Made by a program: the position numbers and the translations under genes. A stretch of 64,000 nt of DNA, from contig NZ_FRCN01000015.1 of NCBI RefSeq assembly GCF_900142925.1, positions 186,001 through 250,000 of the forward strand, in the 5' to 3' direction. The notes beneath the pieces are model-generated. The model saw only the letters and a list, made by a program, of their open reading frames with translations. It did not search any database and was not told the DNA's origin. The DNA is from Chitinophaga sp. CF418 (GTDB lineage Bacteria > Bacteroidota > Bacteroidia > Chitinophagales > Chitinophagaceae). Positions 42,551 to 51,663 of this stretch are shown in pieces (positions within the stretch are counted from its first letter, which is position 1; each line of letters opens with the position of its first letter).

Positions 42551-43597
42551 ATGTTGGAACTGGTTATCAATGCATATAAACAATGGCGAAGAATGAAGAT
42601 GTTAGACGGGCTATTTAGCGACGGCCCGTCCTTCGCTTTTATAGGGGTAGGGCAGCATAGTATTGACAATTTATATCCCGTAATATTAAATATGGGAGTC
42701 CGCATCAAATACCTTTACTCCCGTCAGTTACAGGTTGCCACACAAACGGCGCGTCTTTTCCCCGGATGCACAGGTGTGTCAGAGCTATCTGTTATATTAA
42801 AAGATCCGGCAGTACAGGGTGTTTTTATCTGTATGAAAAATGAACACCAGTTCCCGCTGGTAAAGGATTGTCTGGATGCAGACAAATACGTGTTTGTGGA
42901 GAAGCCGGCTGTTAACAGTTATGCAGCCCTGCAGCAACTGATGGGTCATCCTCATGCAGATAAATGTATGATCGCGTTCAATAAGCGTTTCAGTCCTTTG
43001 AACCGGCAATTGAAGAAGACTATTGCTGATGCCTATAGTTATCAGGCCCGTTATATTACAGGGGCCTATCCGGAAGGAGATGCCGTAATGGAGTTATTCT
43101 GCCATCCCATCAATAATATATTAGAGTTCTTTGGACCGGTTGAGCAATATTCCCTGTTACATCATTCGGGTATGAATGGAGGCATACATCTGCAATTGCT
43201 GGTGAAACACCGGCAGGCAACCGGTATGCTGGAACTGTCCAGCTGTTATTCCTGGTCATTGTTTGCCGATACACTGCAGTGCCTTACTCCCCGTGATGTA
43301 ATTGAAATAAACTATCCGGGTAGTTTCCGTATCACGCCATTGGGCAGGCAGTTTGCAGGAGTGCCGTTTGATAAGATCTTTAACAGCCGGCGTCAAATGA
43401 GTGAAAGTAGCTATACAACTGCAACACCGGTAGCGGAGAATAATCCTGTAGTGCAATATGGTTACCGCGATGAGATTCATTATTTCGTAACACAGGTACA
43501 ACAAGGTAAAATGTTGCATCGGGCAGCGCCCGGGACATTTGCCGATACGTTCCGTTTGCTGGATGAATTGAAACTGGCGATGAGTCAGAGCCGGTAA
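42551..43597 (+). CDS. Gfo/Idh/MocA-type oxidoreductase paired with the radical SAM gene
   Basis: A 348-residue protein. A Rossmann fold with FAFIGVGQHSIDNLY and VQGVFICMKNEHQF leads to the family Lys in VFVEKPAVNSY. The C-terminal half gives the alpha/beta domain (VMELFCHPINNILEFFGPVEQY) with a His that could act in catalysis. The first 26 residues before the Rossmann strand are unusual, so the start may be later (ATG 42593, residue 15). It starts 3 bp after the radical SAM stop, so the two are made together. The gene end overlaps the end of the convergent STN-barrel gene by 13 bp. The substrate is unknown. Confidence 0.87.
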   Translation: MLELVINAYKQWRRMKMLDGLFSDGPSFAFIGVGQHSIDNLYPVILNMGVRIKYLYSRQLQVATQTARLFPGCTGVSELSVILKDPAVQGVFICMKNEHQFPLVKDCLDADKYVFVEKPAVNSYAALQQLMGHPHADKCMIAFNKRFSPLNRQLKKTIADAYSYQARYITGAYPEGDAVMELFCHPINNILEFFGPVEQYSLLHHSGMNGGIHLQLLVKHRQATGMLELSSCYSWSLFADTLQCLTPRDVIEINYPGSFRITPLGRQFAGVPFDKIFNSRRQMSESSYTTATPVAENNPVVQYGYRDEIHYFVTQVQQGKMLHRAAPGTFADTFRLLDELKLAMSQSR

Positions 43598-45123
43598 CTT
43601 ATGCCAATCTGAAAACCAATCCATGTCATGATATCTTCCGTTTCTTCCGCTGGAGACCTATGGAGTGTATAAAGGGGGCTGATAGTCACATAATCTTCTT
43701 CCGGGGTTGATACTATCACTCTGAGGCTGGCCAGATTTAAGGGCCAGGTTCTCAGTTGATAAGTACTTTTCAGATGATTGAATACAGGGCCGGCATATAC
43801 TGACAAGTGTGGGCCGATACTTTTCTGCGCAAAAAGACTGATCCTTTGTAACCGGCTGTTCGCATAAAGAGGAGGCTTGGTTGTGGTAGTGTCATCATTC
43901 ATGCGTACAGGGGTTTCTTTAAAGAGCTTACCGGTCGTAGCTTCCAGCTCTATCAGCCAGCCATTATTTAAAGGATAGCTGATGCCCGCTCCATAGCGAA
44001 AGCCTGATACGGAAAAATTAGTGCTCCAGGACACAATGCCGTATGCCAACGTTATGCCTGCTTTTGCCTGCAGGTTGGCATAAAGCGCTTCGTCTGCAGC
44101 AAAGCCTGCCTGTACAAATGGTTTGAAAAGACCTGGCTTTTCATATACATATCGCTCTTTTTGTCGCTTTGCCGGTGGAGTAACCTGTAGTAATGCTGGC
44201 GCTGCAGGCTTTATAGTAGGAATGGTAATCCTTAATGGTCCTATGTACGCCAATGAATTGCCGGCGGCTTTACTGTTACCTGCAATGACATTTATTGGTG
44301 CTGCAGATGTGGTACCTGTTGTAGCATCCGCTGTGATGCCAGTATTATTTGCAGCGCTCATGTTATCAGGTATAAGCTCCATTACAATACCAGTTTTAGT
44401 TACAGCCCTTGTAGTATCAGGTATAAGCTGCACTGTAATATCTGTTGTAGGCGCTGTTGTTGGCGCACTAGAAGTATTGTCTGTTTTAATACCTGTTTCT
44501 TTATTTGTAATAATATTCTGGTGAATATTATTGTTTTTATTAGATGATCTGCCCGATGGTACAGCGGCCTTCAGTCCTGTGCGATTCTTCGTCTGGCCGG
44601 CCGTACGGCCCATATGTGGGAGAGGTGTAGTATTGTGATGATAAGCAATATGACCGGCTTTTGGGGTTACTGTTATGTGGATCTGTTTGCCTGCGGTGGC
44701 AACAGGCGGCCTGTTTATACCTGCCAGGCGCTGCCCAATTTCCTGTTTAGTAGTATGACTGGTTGTCGCCGTTCTGGTAACAACCCCTTTGTTTTTTACC
44801 CGGCGAAAGATAACATGGTCCTGGATGATGGTATACTCGGAGCTCGTCGCTTCCTTGATGATTGTGAGCAATTGGTGGATGGAATAGGATGGATGCCGGA
44901 GCAGCAGCTGTTTCTGGGCTATTATTGTTTGTGCATTAAAGGAAAGTATGAAGCCTGTCTGGGCTGTTATCATATCCCCCAGTGTAGTAATATTCACTTC
45001 CTTCAACGGTACACGCACCTGTTTGTCCAATGATGGCGGGTTTGTCTGTGCCTTCACGCCTGTAGACAACAATACACATATCATTGTGAGGCATGCTTTC
45101 CTAAATAACTCAATTACATTCAT
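43585..45123 (-). CDS. STN-domain protein with low-complexity linker and outer-membrane barrel-like C terminus
   Basis: A 512-residue exported protein. A signal peptide (1-25, ending VKAQ) precedes a secretin/TonB short N-terminal (STN) domain (about 30-108, VPLKEVNITTLGDMITAQTG and IIQDHVIFRR). Residues 110-330 are Thr/Ala/Ile-rich low complexity with a 17-residue unit seen twice (ITVQLIPDTTRAVTKTG and IVMELIPDNMSAANNTG). The end (about 335-512) has alternating strands (AGITLAYGIVSWSTNFSVSGFRYGAGISYPL read in parts) as in outer-membrane barrels. Its gene overlaps the FecR gene by 14 bp. It is far too short for a TonB-dependent transducer, which makes it an unusual third member of this set. 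Confidence 0.8.
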   Translation of the reverse strand: MNVIELFRKACLTMICVLLSTGVKAQTNPPSLDKQVRVPLKEVNITTLGDMITAQTGFILSFNAQTIIAQKQLLLRHPSYSIHQLLTIIKEATSSEYTIIQDHVIFRRVKNKGVVTRTATTSHTTKQEIGQRLAGINRPPVATAGKQIHITVTPKAGHIAYHHNTTPLPHMGRTAGQTKNRTGLKAAVPSGRSSNKNNNIHQNIITNKETGIKTDNTSSAPTTAPTTDITVQLIPDTTRAVTKTGIVMELIPDNMSAANNTGITADATTGTTSAAPINVIAGNSKAAGNSLAYIGPLRITIPTIKPAAPALLQVTPPAKRQKERYVYEKPGLFKPFVQAGFAADEALYANLQAKAGITLAYGIVSWSTNFSVSGFRYGAGISYPLNNGWLIELEATTGKLFKETPVRMNDDTTTTKPPLYANSRLQRISLFAQKSIGPHLSVYAGPVFNHLKSTYQLRTWPLNLASLRVIVSTPEEDYVTISPLYTLHRSPAEETEDIMTWIGFQIGISYRL

Positions 45124-46114
45124 TCCCTTTCATATAAATGGTAGACCCTTCCATGCGGTACTGAATAGATAAGGATGCTGTGATAACCTCCATTACATAT
45201 TGAATTGGCATATCGGTAAATGAGGTCGTGATTGTGCAGTCAGCCAGTTTTTTATTTTCCAGTACGATCTTTACGTTGTAGGCTTTTTCCAGGACCTTAA
45301 CCACTGATTCCAGTCGGGTAGCCTGGAACCGGAATGTTTTGGTGGCATAGGCATAGTCATTGGCGCCTTCCATCTTTGTTACGGAGAAGTGAGGTGTATC
45401 CACCAGGTATATACCCTCCATGCCCCCTTTTAGATGGACACTGTCATGACTGTCAAAGAAAAGTACAGCACCATTATCCACCTGTACGGTAACACTATCT
45501 TTATTGGCCCTAACATTGAATGCAGTACCGATCACCTTAATATCTGCAGCTCCTGCATGTACAATGAAAGGTTTGTCTGCATCAGGTGCAATGGAAAAAT
45601 AGGCTTCCCCCTGCAATTTTACAGTTCTGTCAGGGCCATCAAATGAAGCGGAGCGTTCCAGCCGGCTACCTGGTACTAATGTTACAACTGAATGATCGGG
45701 CAAAGTATCACGGAGAATATCATGCGATGATGTAAGCGCCAGTACGGCAGGGACTTTTGTGGTTCTCCAGGGATGGAGGAAGGCCAGAAGGGCCGCACCG
45801 GGGACTAAAATGAATATAGCCGCCACTGCCCGGCGGATGAATAGTGTGCGTAGTAAAGGTGTTTTGCGATTCTCAGCTGGAAGAGAAGCATCGATATTGA
45901 GCCGGCGCAGCTCCTCCTGAAGATCCGGTGCATGATAAGCTCCTTCTTTGCCGGCATGCGACCATAACTGCAGATATTGCTGCAGCAGCCGGTTGTTGTC
46001 CGGAGTCTGCTCTACCCATTCATCAATGGCGATCGCTTCTTCCGGGCTCGCTTCTCCTGCCAGGTATTTTATCAGCAGTGCTTCAGATATCGCTATGTTT
46101 TGTTGTTTGCTCAA
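45110..46114 (-). CDS. FecR-family anti-sigma factor
   Basis: A 334-residue inner-membrane regulator. The N-terminal cytosolic part (about 1-85, LLIKYLAGEASPEEAIAIDEWVEQ) would bind the ECF sigma factor. One helix (about 93-112, AVAAIFILVPGAALLAFL) crosses the membrane. The periplasmic FecR domain has PDHSVVTLVPGSRLERSASF, RTVKLQGEAYFSIAPDADKPFIVHAG and VIGTAFNVRA, and a C-terminal DUF4974/STN-like part (FQATRLESVVKVLEKAYNVKI). It is 26 bp after the sigma gene and overlaps the STN-barrel gene, a standard sigma/anti-sigma pair. Confidence 0.94.
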   Translation of the reverse strand: MSKQQNIAISEALLIKYLAGEASPEEAIAIDEWVEQTPDNNRLLQQYLQLWSHAGKEGAYHAPDLQEELRRLNIDASLPAENRKTPLLRTLFIRRAVAAIFILVPGAALLAFLHPWRTTKVPAVLALTSSHDILRDTLPDHSVVTLVPGSRLERSASFDGPDRTVKLQGEAYFSIAPDADKPFIVHAGAADIKVIGTAFNVRANKDSVTVQVDNGAVLFFDSHDSVHLKGGMEGIYLVDTPHFSVTKMEGANDYAYATKTFRFQATRLESVVKVLEKAYNVKIVLENKKLADCTITTSFTDMPIQYVMEVITASLSIQYRMEGSTIYMKGNECN

Positions 46115-46140
46115 TGGTAACAGTTATTTCATGCCGGCTT

Positions 46141-46695
46141 TTACAAAAGATGATTTATATGCAATATCAACAAAATTGTGAGGAGGTAATCGGCCAGCTT
46201 TTCCCGCATCAGTTTTAACGCCTTGCTCATCTGTGCTTCCACCGTTTTAATTGAAATGTCCAGTTCCGCCGCTATTTCGGCATACTTCTTACCTTCTTCC
46301 CGGCTTTTCAGGAATATGACCCTGCACTGCTCTGGTAAGGCGCCGGTAGCCTGTGCTATGTGTTTTTCAAGCTCTCTGGCCAGCGTTTGCTGTTCTGTTC
46401 CACCCTGCATGAAGTTATCCCTGTCTCCGGTTCTGTAGGACAGGTACCTGTCCCGGGCGCTGTCTTTCCGGATATTATTCATGCAGAGGTTGTGAACAGA
46501 ACGATACAGATAGCCTTTTATATCTTCTTCAAAGACAACGGTTTCCCGTTTTTCCCACAGCCGGGCAAATACAGTTTGTACAATATCATTGGCCTCATCG
46601 CTGTCCCTTAGTAATGTATAGGCATACCGGTGCAACTTTTCATGGCAGCTATGAAAAAGATGCAGGAACAGTTCAGATTTATCTCGTTTCTTCAA
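46141..46695 (-). CDS. ECF sigma factor (RpoE-like, Bacteroidota group)
   Basis: A 184-residue extracytoplasmic-function sigma factor. Region 2 has YAYTLLRDSDEANDIVQTVFARLWEKRE and VHNLCMNNIRKDSARDRYL; region 4 has ALPEQCRVIFLKSREEGKKYAEIAAELDISIKTVEAQMSKALKLMREKL read in parts, with the helix-turn-helix at about 140-165. It is released by the FecR protein encoded next and would drive this operon or an unlinked one. The last 15 residues are hydrophobic (ADYLLTILLILHINHLL), as seen in many members of this group. Confidence 0.94.
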   Translation of the reverse strand: MKKRDKSELFLHLFHSCHEKLHRYAYTLLRDSDEANDIVQTVFARLWEKRETVVFEEDIKGYLYRSVHNLCMNNIRKDSARDRYLSYRTGDRDNFMQGGTEQQTLARELEKHIAQATGALPEQCRVIFLKSREEGKKYAEIAAELDISIKTVEAQMSKALKLMREKLADYLLTILLILHINHLL

Positions 46696-46796
46696 TACCG
46701 TTAATTACCCGCTTGTTGGCACAATGATACAATAGTATAACACGAAGGGTCGAATATACCCTTACGCGAACGTCAAAAAAGTTTTCAATCCCTTTT

Positions 46797-48134
46797 TCAG
46801 GCTTTTGGAGCCCATCCTTTTTCGTACTCTCTTTTCCACAATTTCATGGCTTCGGCATCATTGAGGATGTGTCCATTGGAAGGATCAGTATGTAATACCT
46901 TGCCTGTGCGCTGGGCAATATTGCCGAGCAAGGGAAGCAGTGTACTGCGGAAGGCGACATTTATTTCAGCATTGAGTTTGGCATTGCCCCGGATGCTTTC
47001 GAGGAAGTTATTGATATGTATTGCATCGTAGTACTCGCCGGCAGGGCTAACCGTGTTAACGGCACTCTGATTGGTATTGGTAGCCTGTTTCACCTCTTTA
47101 ACGGTCTTGCCTTTGGTGTCTACTAGCTTGTAGCTGTCGCCTCCGGAGTTGTACAGGGTGCCATTATCTCCGAAAATGGCAAAGCCGCGGTCGCTGCCTT
47201 CCAGGTTGAATGAACTGCAGCTGCGTCCTTCCCAGGAGATAGCTTTGCCACCTTCAAATTCAAAATTGAGGGTCTGAGTGTCTGGTGTTTCCCAGTCGTC
47301 TTTCGGATAGGCATAGCGCCCGCCGGCAGAGGTCACTTTGGTAGGAAATTCCAGGTCCATGAACCAACGCAGGCAATCCAGTTCGTGGGTACCGTTGTTA
47401 CAGGTCTCTGAGGTACCCCAGTGCCAGCGCCAGTGCCAGTTATAGTGAACGATATTGTCCAGGTAGTCGCGGCGTGGAGCTGGCCCCTGCCATAAATCCC
47501 AGTTCAGGGTATCCGGCACGGCTATTTTCTTACCAATACCAATAGGCTGACGGTTATTGGTATACCAGCTTTTTCCATAGTATATCTTACCCAGCACCTG
47601 TTGTTCCCTGACTTCTTTTATAGCCTGTTGCATATTGGGCCAGGAACGGCGCTGGCTCCCCATCTGTACCAGACGGTTATATTTCTTTGCTGCTGCAATC
47701 AGTAATTCCCCTTCTGCCGGATTGTGGGCGCAGGGTTTTTCCACATATACGTGCTTACCTGCCGCTGTGGCCATTATTGCCGCTGGTGCATGCCAATGGT
47801 CCGGGGTCGCAACAAACAGCGCATCAAAATCTTTACGCTCCAGCAGCTGACGGATGTCTTTAATAACAGTAGGTTTACGGTCCTGGGCGCTGGCAACAGC
47901 CTTTAACCCTTTGGCAATAGCGCCGTCTTCCACGTCGCAGATATAACCTATCTCTGCACCTGGCAGTTTAGCTGCACACTGTGCCAGCCAGTTCCCCCGG
48001 GAATTGACACCCATTACACCTAATACCAGTTTATTGCTGGGGGCGTTTTTCCCGAATACCGGGAAGTTGAGGATGGTTAAGCCTGCCCCTACGCCAGCAA
48101 GACCACCGGTTTTAATAAAATCTCTCCTTTTCAT
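46797..48134 (-). CDS. Tat-exported Gfo/Idh/MocA oxidoreductase
   Basis: A 445-residue protein with an RR-type Tat leader (MKRRDFIKTGGLAGVGAGLT). The Rossmann part has VLGVMGVNSRGNWLAQC and ALFVATPDHWHAPA; the family Lys motif is HVYVEKPCAHNPAEG. The second domain includes NWHWRWHWGTSETCNNGTHELDCLRWFM, a Trp/His-rich segment common in the exported Bacteroidota members related to GH109. These use a tightly bound NAD for sugar oxidation or glycoside cleavage. It is monocistronic, with no glycan-utilisation genes adjacent. The substrate is unknown. Confidence 0.92.
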   Translation of the reverse strand: MKRRDFIKTGGLAGVGAGLTILNFPVFGKNAPSNKLVLGVMGVNSRGNWLAQCAAKLPGAEIGYICDVEDGAIAKGLKAVASAQDRKPTVIKDIRQLLERKDFDALFVATPDHWHAPAAIMATAAGKHVYVEKPCAHNPAEGELLIAAAKKYNRLVQMGSQRRSWPNMQQAIKEVREQQVLGKIYYGKSWYTNNRQPIGIGKKIAVPDTLNWDLWQGPAPRRDYLDNIVHYNWHWRWHWGTSETCNNGTHELDCLRWFMDLEFPTKVTSAGGRYAYPKDDWETPDTQTLNFEFEGGKAISWEGRSCSSFNLEGSDRGFAIFGDNGTLYNSGGDSYKLVDTKGKTVKEVKQATNTNQSAVNTVSPAGEYYDAIHINNFLESIRGNAKLNAEINVAFRSTLLPLLGNIAQRTGKVLHTDPSNGHILNDAEAMKLWKREYEKGWAPKA

Positions 48135-48335
48135 AACGATGTGACCTGTTTATAGATTTAATATTTTTTGCAGATAGAAGTTTAGAATGGGCTGCCTAAT
48201 GTAAAAAAATAAATATGGGGTTTATAGAATTTTTGATGAGTGAAAAGGGCGGCGGAATTTTTTGAAGCTCCCGAACAATAGCAGAGGACGCACCAGTGGG
48301 GAATTAGTGGTAACTTTAACTATAAAGTAGTGGGT

Positions 48336-49106
48336 ATGCTTAAGAGGAAAAGACAACGGAAATACCTCGTTAAACGGTGTCTGGAACTGCGAGACCAGTT
48401 GCAAACTTTTGCTGCATCCGGAAGCCAGGAAGCATTGCATAAACTACGCGTGGAGATCAAAAAGCTGAAAGCTTTTTCAAAAATGACAGAATTATATAAG
48501 GGGGAGCATGAGGTTACTATTAAAAAAAATATAAAGAGAATATTTCACCGCGCAGGAGTTATCAGGGATGCCAATATTAATCTGCAAATGATAAAGCAGT
48601 TTGATATTCATCATCCGGCATTTAACGCCGAAGCAACTGATACGATCCGGAAAGAAACAGCGAAGTTCCGTTTACATAAAACCGACTATAATGACGATGT
48701 CAGGAATGCAATGAGCTCCTTTCTTAAATCATTACACCCTGTTCGCAATAGCGACATTAAACATTGGGTTAACCGGCAGTTAAAAAAAATAGCCATTGTT
48801 GTAACTACAACATCCACAGATCAACTTCATGAAGCCCGCAAGAGAATAAAAAACCTCGTATATGTTCACGGTATACTTAACAAACCCTTAGTCTCTTCAT
48901 TGACATTAAATATCGACTATCTGGATCAGATGCAGGATGCCATAGGTAAATGGCATGATACAGCGGTAGCCGCTGAACTGCTGGCTGCTCATAATTCCGG
49001 GAATAAGACAAAGATTACCAGGCTGCAAAAAGAGCAGGATAAAGCTGGTAACGCTATTCATAAAATGAGTGATGGTTTTTGGGATAAAGTTGTTAAGCAG
49101 GATTGA
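48336..49106 (+). CDS. CHAD domain protein
   Basis: A 256-residue helical protein of the CHAD family, which binds inorganic polyphosphate through conserved His and basic residues. The two four-helix halves each carry the marks: ALHKLRVEIKKLKAFSKM (first His and basic row) and QLHEARKRIKNLVYVHGI (second), with GVIRDANINLQM and AIGKWHDTAVAAELL. There is no CYTH domain. The start is ATG 48336; a GTG two codons earlier is possible. The end is 11 bp from that of the convergent regulator gene. Confidence 0.9.
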   Translation: MLKRKRQRKYLVKRCLELRDQLQTFAASGSQEALHKLRVEIKKLKAFSKMTELYKGEHEVTIKKNIKRIFHRAGVIRDANINLQMIKQFDIHHPAFNAEATDTIRKETAKFRLHKTDYNDDVRNAMSSFLKSLHPVRNSDIKHWVNRQLKKIAIVVTTTSTDQLHEARKRIKNLVYVHGILNKPLVSSLTLNIDYLDQMQDAIGKWHDTAVAAELLAAHNSGNKTKITRLQKEQDKAGNAIHKMSDGFWDKVVKQD

Positions 49107-49117
49107 TATGTACCAAA

Positions 49118-49768
49118 CTAATTCACAATTATCTTGTTTTTTATCGCATACTTTAGAATCCCCACAGTAGACCTCACCCCTAACTTATCCTTCAAGTCCT
49201 GTCGCGTCTTCTCTACTGTCCGGATGCTTACAAACAACTGAGCAGCTATATCCTTATTACTTTTTTCGTCCCATAACAACTGAAGGATCTTTTTCTCTCT
49301 CTCATTCAGCGTGGCCTCGTTTTTTGTTTTATTACGACCATTCAAATGCTGCGTATTTTCATACAATACATCGGTAAATAACCTGTTCCTGTAAACCCTG
49401 TTTTCTTTTACAGCATCTATTGCCTGCAACAGATCCTCAGGATCTCCTGATTTGGAAATGAAGCCATATATCCCCAGTTCCAGCAGGTCGCACATGAGAT
49501 GAATATCTTTGTCGGTTCCAAGCAGCAGTATTTTTATACGGGGATATTCCTGGCGGATCAATATAATGGTATCTGTGAGTGTAGGCATTAGTATATCTAC
49601 CAGTAACGCATCTATCTGCGTATGTTTTAGTTGTTGCAGCAGGTCATATTCATTGGACGACTGAATAGCAACGGTAATATTTTTTCTTTCTGAGAGATAA
49701 CTTTTTAATGTTTTGATAAATAGAGTATAGTTATCTAAAATGGCTAATTTAATGTGTGTCGCTGGCAT
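49118..49768 (-). CDS. NarL/FixJ (LuxR)-type response regulator, orphan
   Basis: A 216-residue regulator. Its receiver (about 5-120) has Asp in LAILDNY and the phospho-acceptor in ALLVDILMP, and its helix-turn-helix (about 150-210) shows LNEREKKILQLLWDEKSNKDIAAQLFVSIRTVEKTRQDLKDKLGV read in parts. No histidine kinase is adjacent. It lies 210 bp downstream of the eight-gene operon that ends at 49979, on the same strand, so it may control it, but there is no direct evidence. Confidence 0.92.
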   Translation of the reverse strand: MPATHIKLAILDNYTLFIKTLKSYLSERKNITVAIQSSNEYDLLQQLKHTQIDALLVDILMPTLTDTIILIRQEYPRIKILLLGTDKDIHLMCDLLELGIYGFISKSGDPEDLLQAIDAVKENRVYRNRLFTDVLYENTQHLNGRNKTKNEATLNEREKKILQLLWDEKSNKDIAAQLFVSIRTVEKTRQDLKDKLGVRSTVGILKYAIKNKIIVN

Positions 49769-49921
49769 AAAAATAAGAACTAAGGATGAGTATTGTTTAA
49801 ATTACAGGCTTAGAGTTTTGTGGTATTTTAGCTTGAGGGGTGTGCTGTTTCTGGATTAACGGGCAACACAATTATAACAGGAATTTACGGGTTAAAGTAA
49901 ATTATTTATACATGTAATATA

Positions 49922-49942
49922 GCCTGAAATTTTTTTTCAGGC
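49922..49942 (-). terminator. Hairpin after the eight-gene operon
   Basis: GCCTGAAA and TTTCAGGC form an 8-bp stem with a 5-base A loop (minus strand), 37 bp after the last operon gene. There is no proper T run after it, so termination may be weak and read-through into the response regulator gene is possible. Confidence 0.45.
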
Positions 49943-49978
49943 AAGATGAGCTGTTCAATTTAATGGTAATTTAATTGT

Positions 49979-50434
49979 CTAATAATTGCCGGCGTTTAGT
50001 GAACTTTCCGTAAGCAGGTAATGTTTTTCTACTTTGTCCAGAACAATATAAAGGGAGTCTCTGTAGCGGGTAACACCTGTCATAATAATCCTTGATCCGT
50101 CTTTAGTAGTATAGCGTAATGTCATATCTTCTCCCGGCTGTGCATTGGCATATTCCAGCAGGATATGTTTCTGCCTGCGCCATGACTGCGCTCTTTTATC
50201 TATACCATTTATTTCATTCCTGATAATATCGGGAATGACGGTCATCGTATCGTGTACAATATGTTTGCGGCCACCTGCAAGGTAGAATGAGTTGCTGGTA
50301 ATACCTGCTTTTTTGTTTAATGGATTTTTGTTGTGAAGATGAAGTATTTGCCGAGCGGTATCCGCTTCATAATAGAAGTAATTTCTTCTGCCTGCCATAC
50401 CTGTTAACTCGAACGTACGATTGATATCTCTCAT
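49979..50434 (-). CDS. Unrecognised 151-residue protein, last gene of the eight-gene operon
   Basis: No family is recognised. The protein has no signal peptide or membrane helix. It opens with RDINRTFELTGMAGRRNYFYYEADTARQILHLHNKN and contains LRYTTKDGSRIIMTGVTRYRDSLYIVLDKVEKHYLL, which suggests alternating beta-strands, perhaps a small beta-barrel or sandwich. Its ATG overlaps the MFS stop in an ATGA arrangement, so it is made together with the exporter. A role in substrate handling, immunity or tailoring is possible; nothing decides this. Confidence 0.75.
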   Translation of the reverse strand: MRDINRTFELTGMAGRRNYFYYEADTARQILHLHNKNPLNKKAGITSNSFYLAGGRKHIVHDTMTVIPDIIRNEINGIDKRAQSWRRQKHILLEYANAQPGEDMTLRYTTKDGSRIIMTGVTRYRDSLYIVLDKVEKHYLLTESSLNAGNY

Positions 50435-51663
50435 GGGAAGCGCAACACCGTTGATTTATTGGCAAGATATCCGCAGAAGGATGACACCAGGGCAACAATG
50501 CCGGGGATGATCAGCGCTGTGGCCGCACCTCCGGTCTTTTCAAGAAAACCTATCAGGAAAGCTCCCGCAGGATTGATGCCTGTGAGAATATAGGTATACA
50601 ATGCAATGGTATTGACCTGGTATTCTTCTTCTGAACGAAGTTGAATATAGGCACTGGTCACAGTTGTATAGGTCGTATAAAAATAACCGGTGATGATCAG
50701 CAGGCTGCCCGTCAGCCAGATATTACCAGCCAAGGCAAGCAGTATGAACATCATTCCTAATCCTGCTGCGGAGACCATCATAAAATTAAAGTTTACCTTT
50801 GACAGATAAGCCGAGACAATGGCGCCCGCAAATGCACCCAGTCCGAATAGGGCATTGATATAGCCAAACTCTTTCGCATTTGTCTGTAGTAACATGCCTG
50901 AAATGATGGGAAGGATAACAGAAAAATTAATACAGAGCAGGGACACCAGGAAAAGTACAGCAAAGGGTACAGACAGTTGCCGGTTGCTGATAACATAGCC
51001 CAAAGCGTTTCTGATACGGCTCAACAGCGACTGTTTTGTTTTATTGTTTGCATAAGGATACAGCTCCTGCTCCTGCATGATAAAGAGACTGTGTATAACA
51101 AATGCAAAAGACACTGCGTTGAACAGGAAACAATAGGCCGCACCCATACCTGCCAGTAGTAGTCCCCCTATAGCTGGGCCAAGCACCTTGGCAAGGTTAA
51201 ACACCGAAGTATTCAGGGCAATGGCATTGGGTACCTGCGACCTTTCCACACACTGACGGATCAGCAACTGACGTACAGGGTTATTAATGACGACAATAAA
51301 TCCTCTCAGCAGGGCCAACAGGTAAAGATGGAACAATTCGATCTGGCCTGTAAAGCAGAGCAGCGACAATACAATGGCAGATAACATGGATAAAGACTGA
51401 CAGATGATCATCGTTATCCGTGGGTTTAACTTCTCCAGCAATGGTGCACTGATCAGACCCAATAGGGCATAGGGCATGAACAGGCAGGCAGTGAGCAAGG
51501 CAATAGCCTGTGCAGAATGCGTTTTTTCAAGAATTAACCATGACTGTGCAATGTCCTGTATACTGGTGCCTATCTGAGATATACTGAGGCTGAAAAAAAG
51601 CAGTCTGTAATTCCTGTGCCGGATCAGGCTGGAGAATGTCTTTGCAAGATAAGTTGTATTCAT
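50431..51663 (-). CDS. MFS exporter (MFS_3/EntS-like)
   Basis: A 410-residue major facilitator with about 12 helices. The beginning, FSSLIRHRNYRLLFFSLSISQIGTSIQDIAQSWLILE, is typical of the drug and siderophore exporter group that includes EntS. The loop motif between helices 2 and 3 is altered (PLLEKLNPRITMII). I start it at ATG 51663, which overlaps the stop of the upstream kinase-like gene in an ATGA arrangement; an upstream start at 51780 would overlap that gene by about 120 bp. As part of the operon it probably exports the product. Confidence 0.92.
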   Translation of the reverse strand: MNTTYLAKTFSSLIRHRNYRLLFFSLSISQIGTSIQDIAQSWLILEKTHSAQAIALLTACLFMPYALLGLISAPLLEKLNPRITMIICQSLSMLSAIVLSLLCFTGQIELFHLYLLALLRGFIVVINNPVRQLLIRQCVERSQVPNAIALNTSVFNLAKVLGPAIGGLLLAGMGAAYCFLFNAVSFAFVIHSLFIMQEQELYPYANNKTKQSLLSRIRNALGYVISNRQLSVPFAVLFLVSLLCINFSVILPIISGMLLQTNAKEFGYINALFGLGAFAGAIVSAYLSKVNFNFMMVSAAGLGMMFILLALAGNIWLTGSLLIITGYFYTTYTTVTSAYIQLRSEEEYQVNTIALYTYILTGINPAGAFLIGFLEKTGGAATALIIPGIVALVSSFCGYLANKSTVLRFP

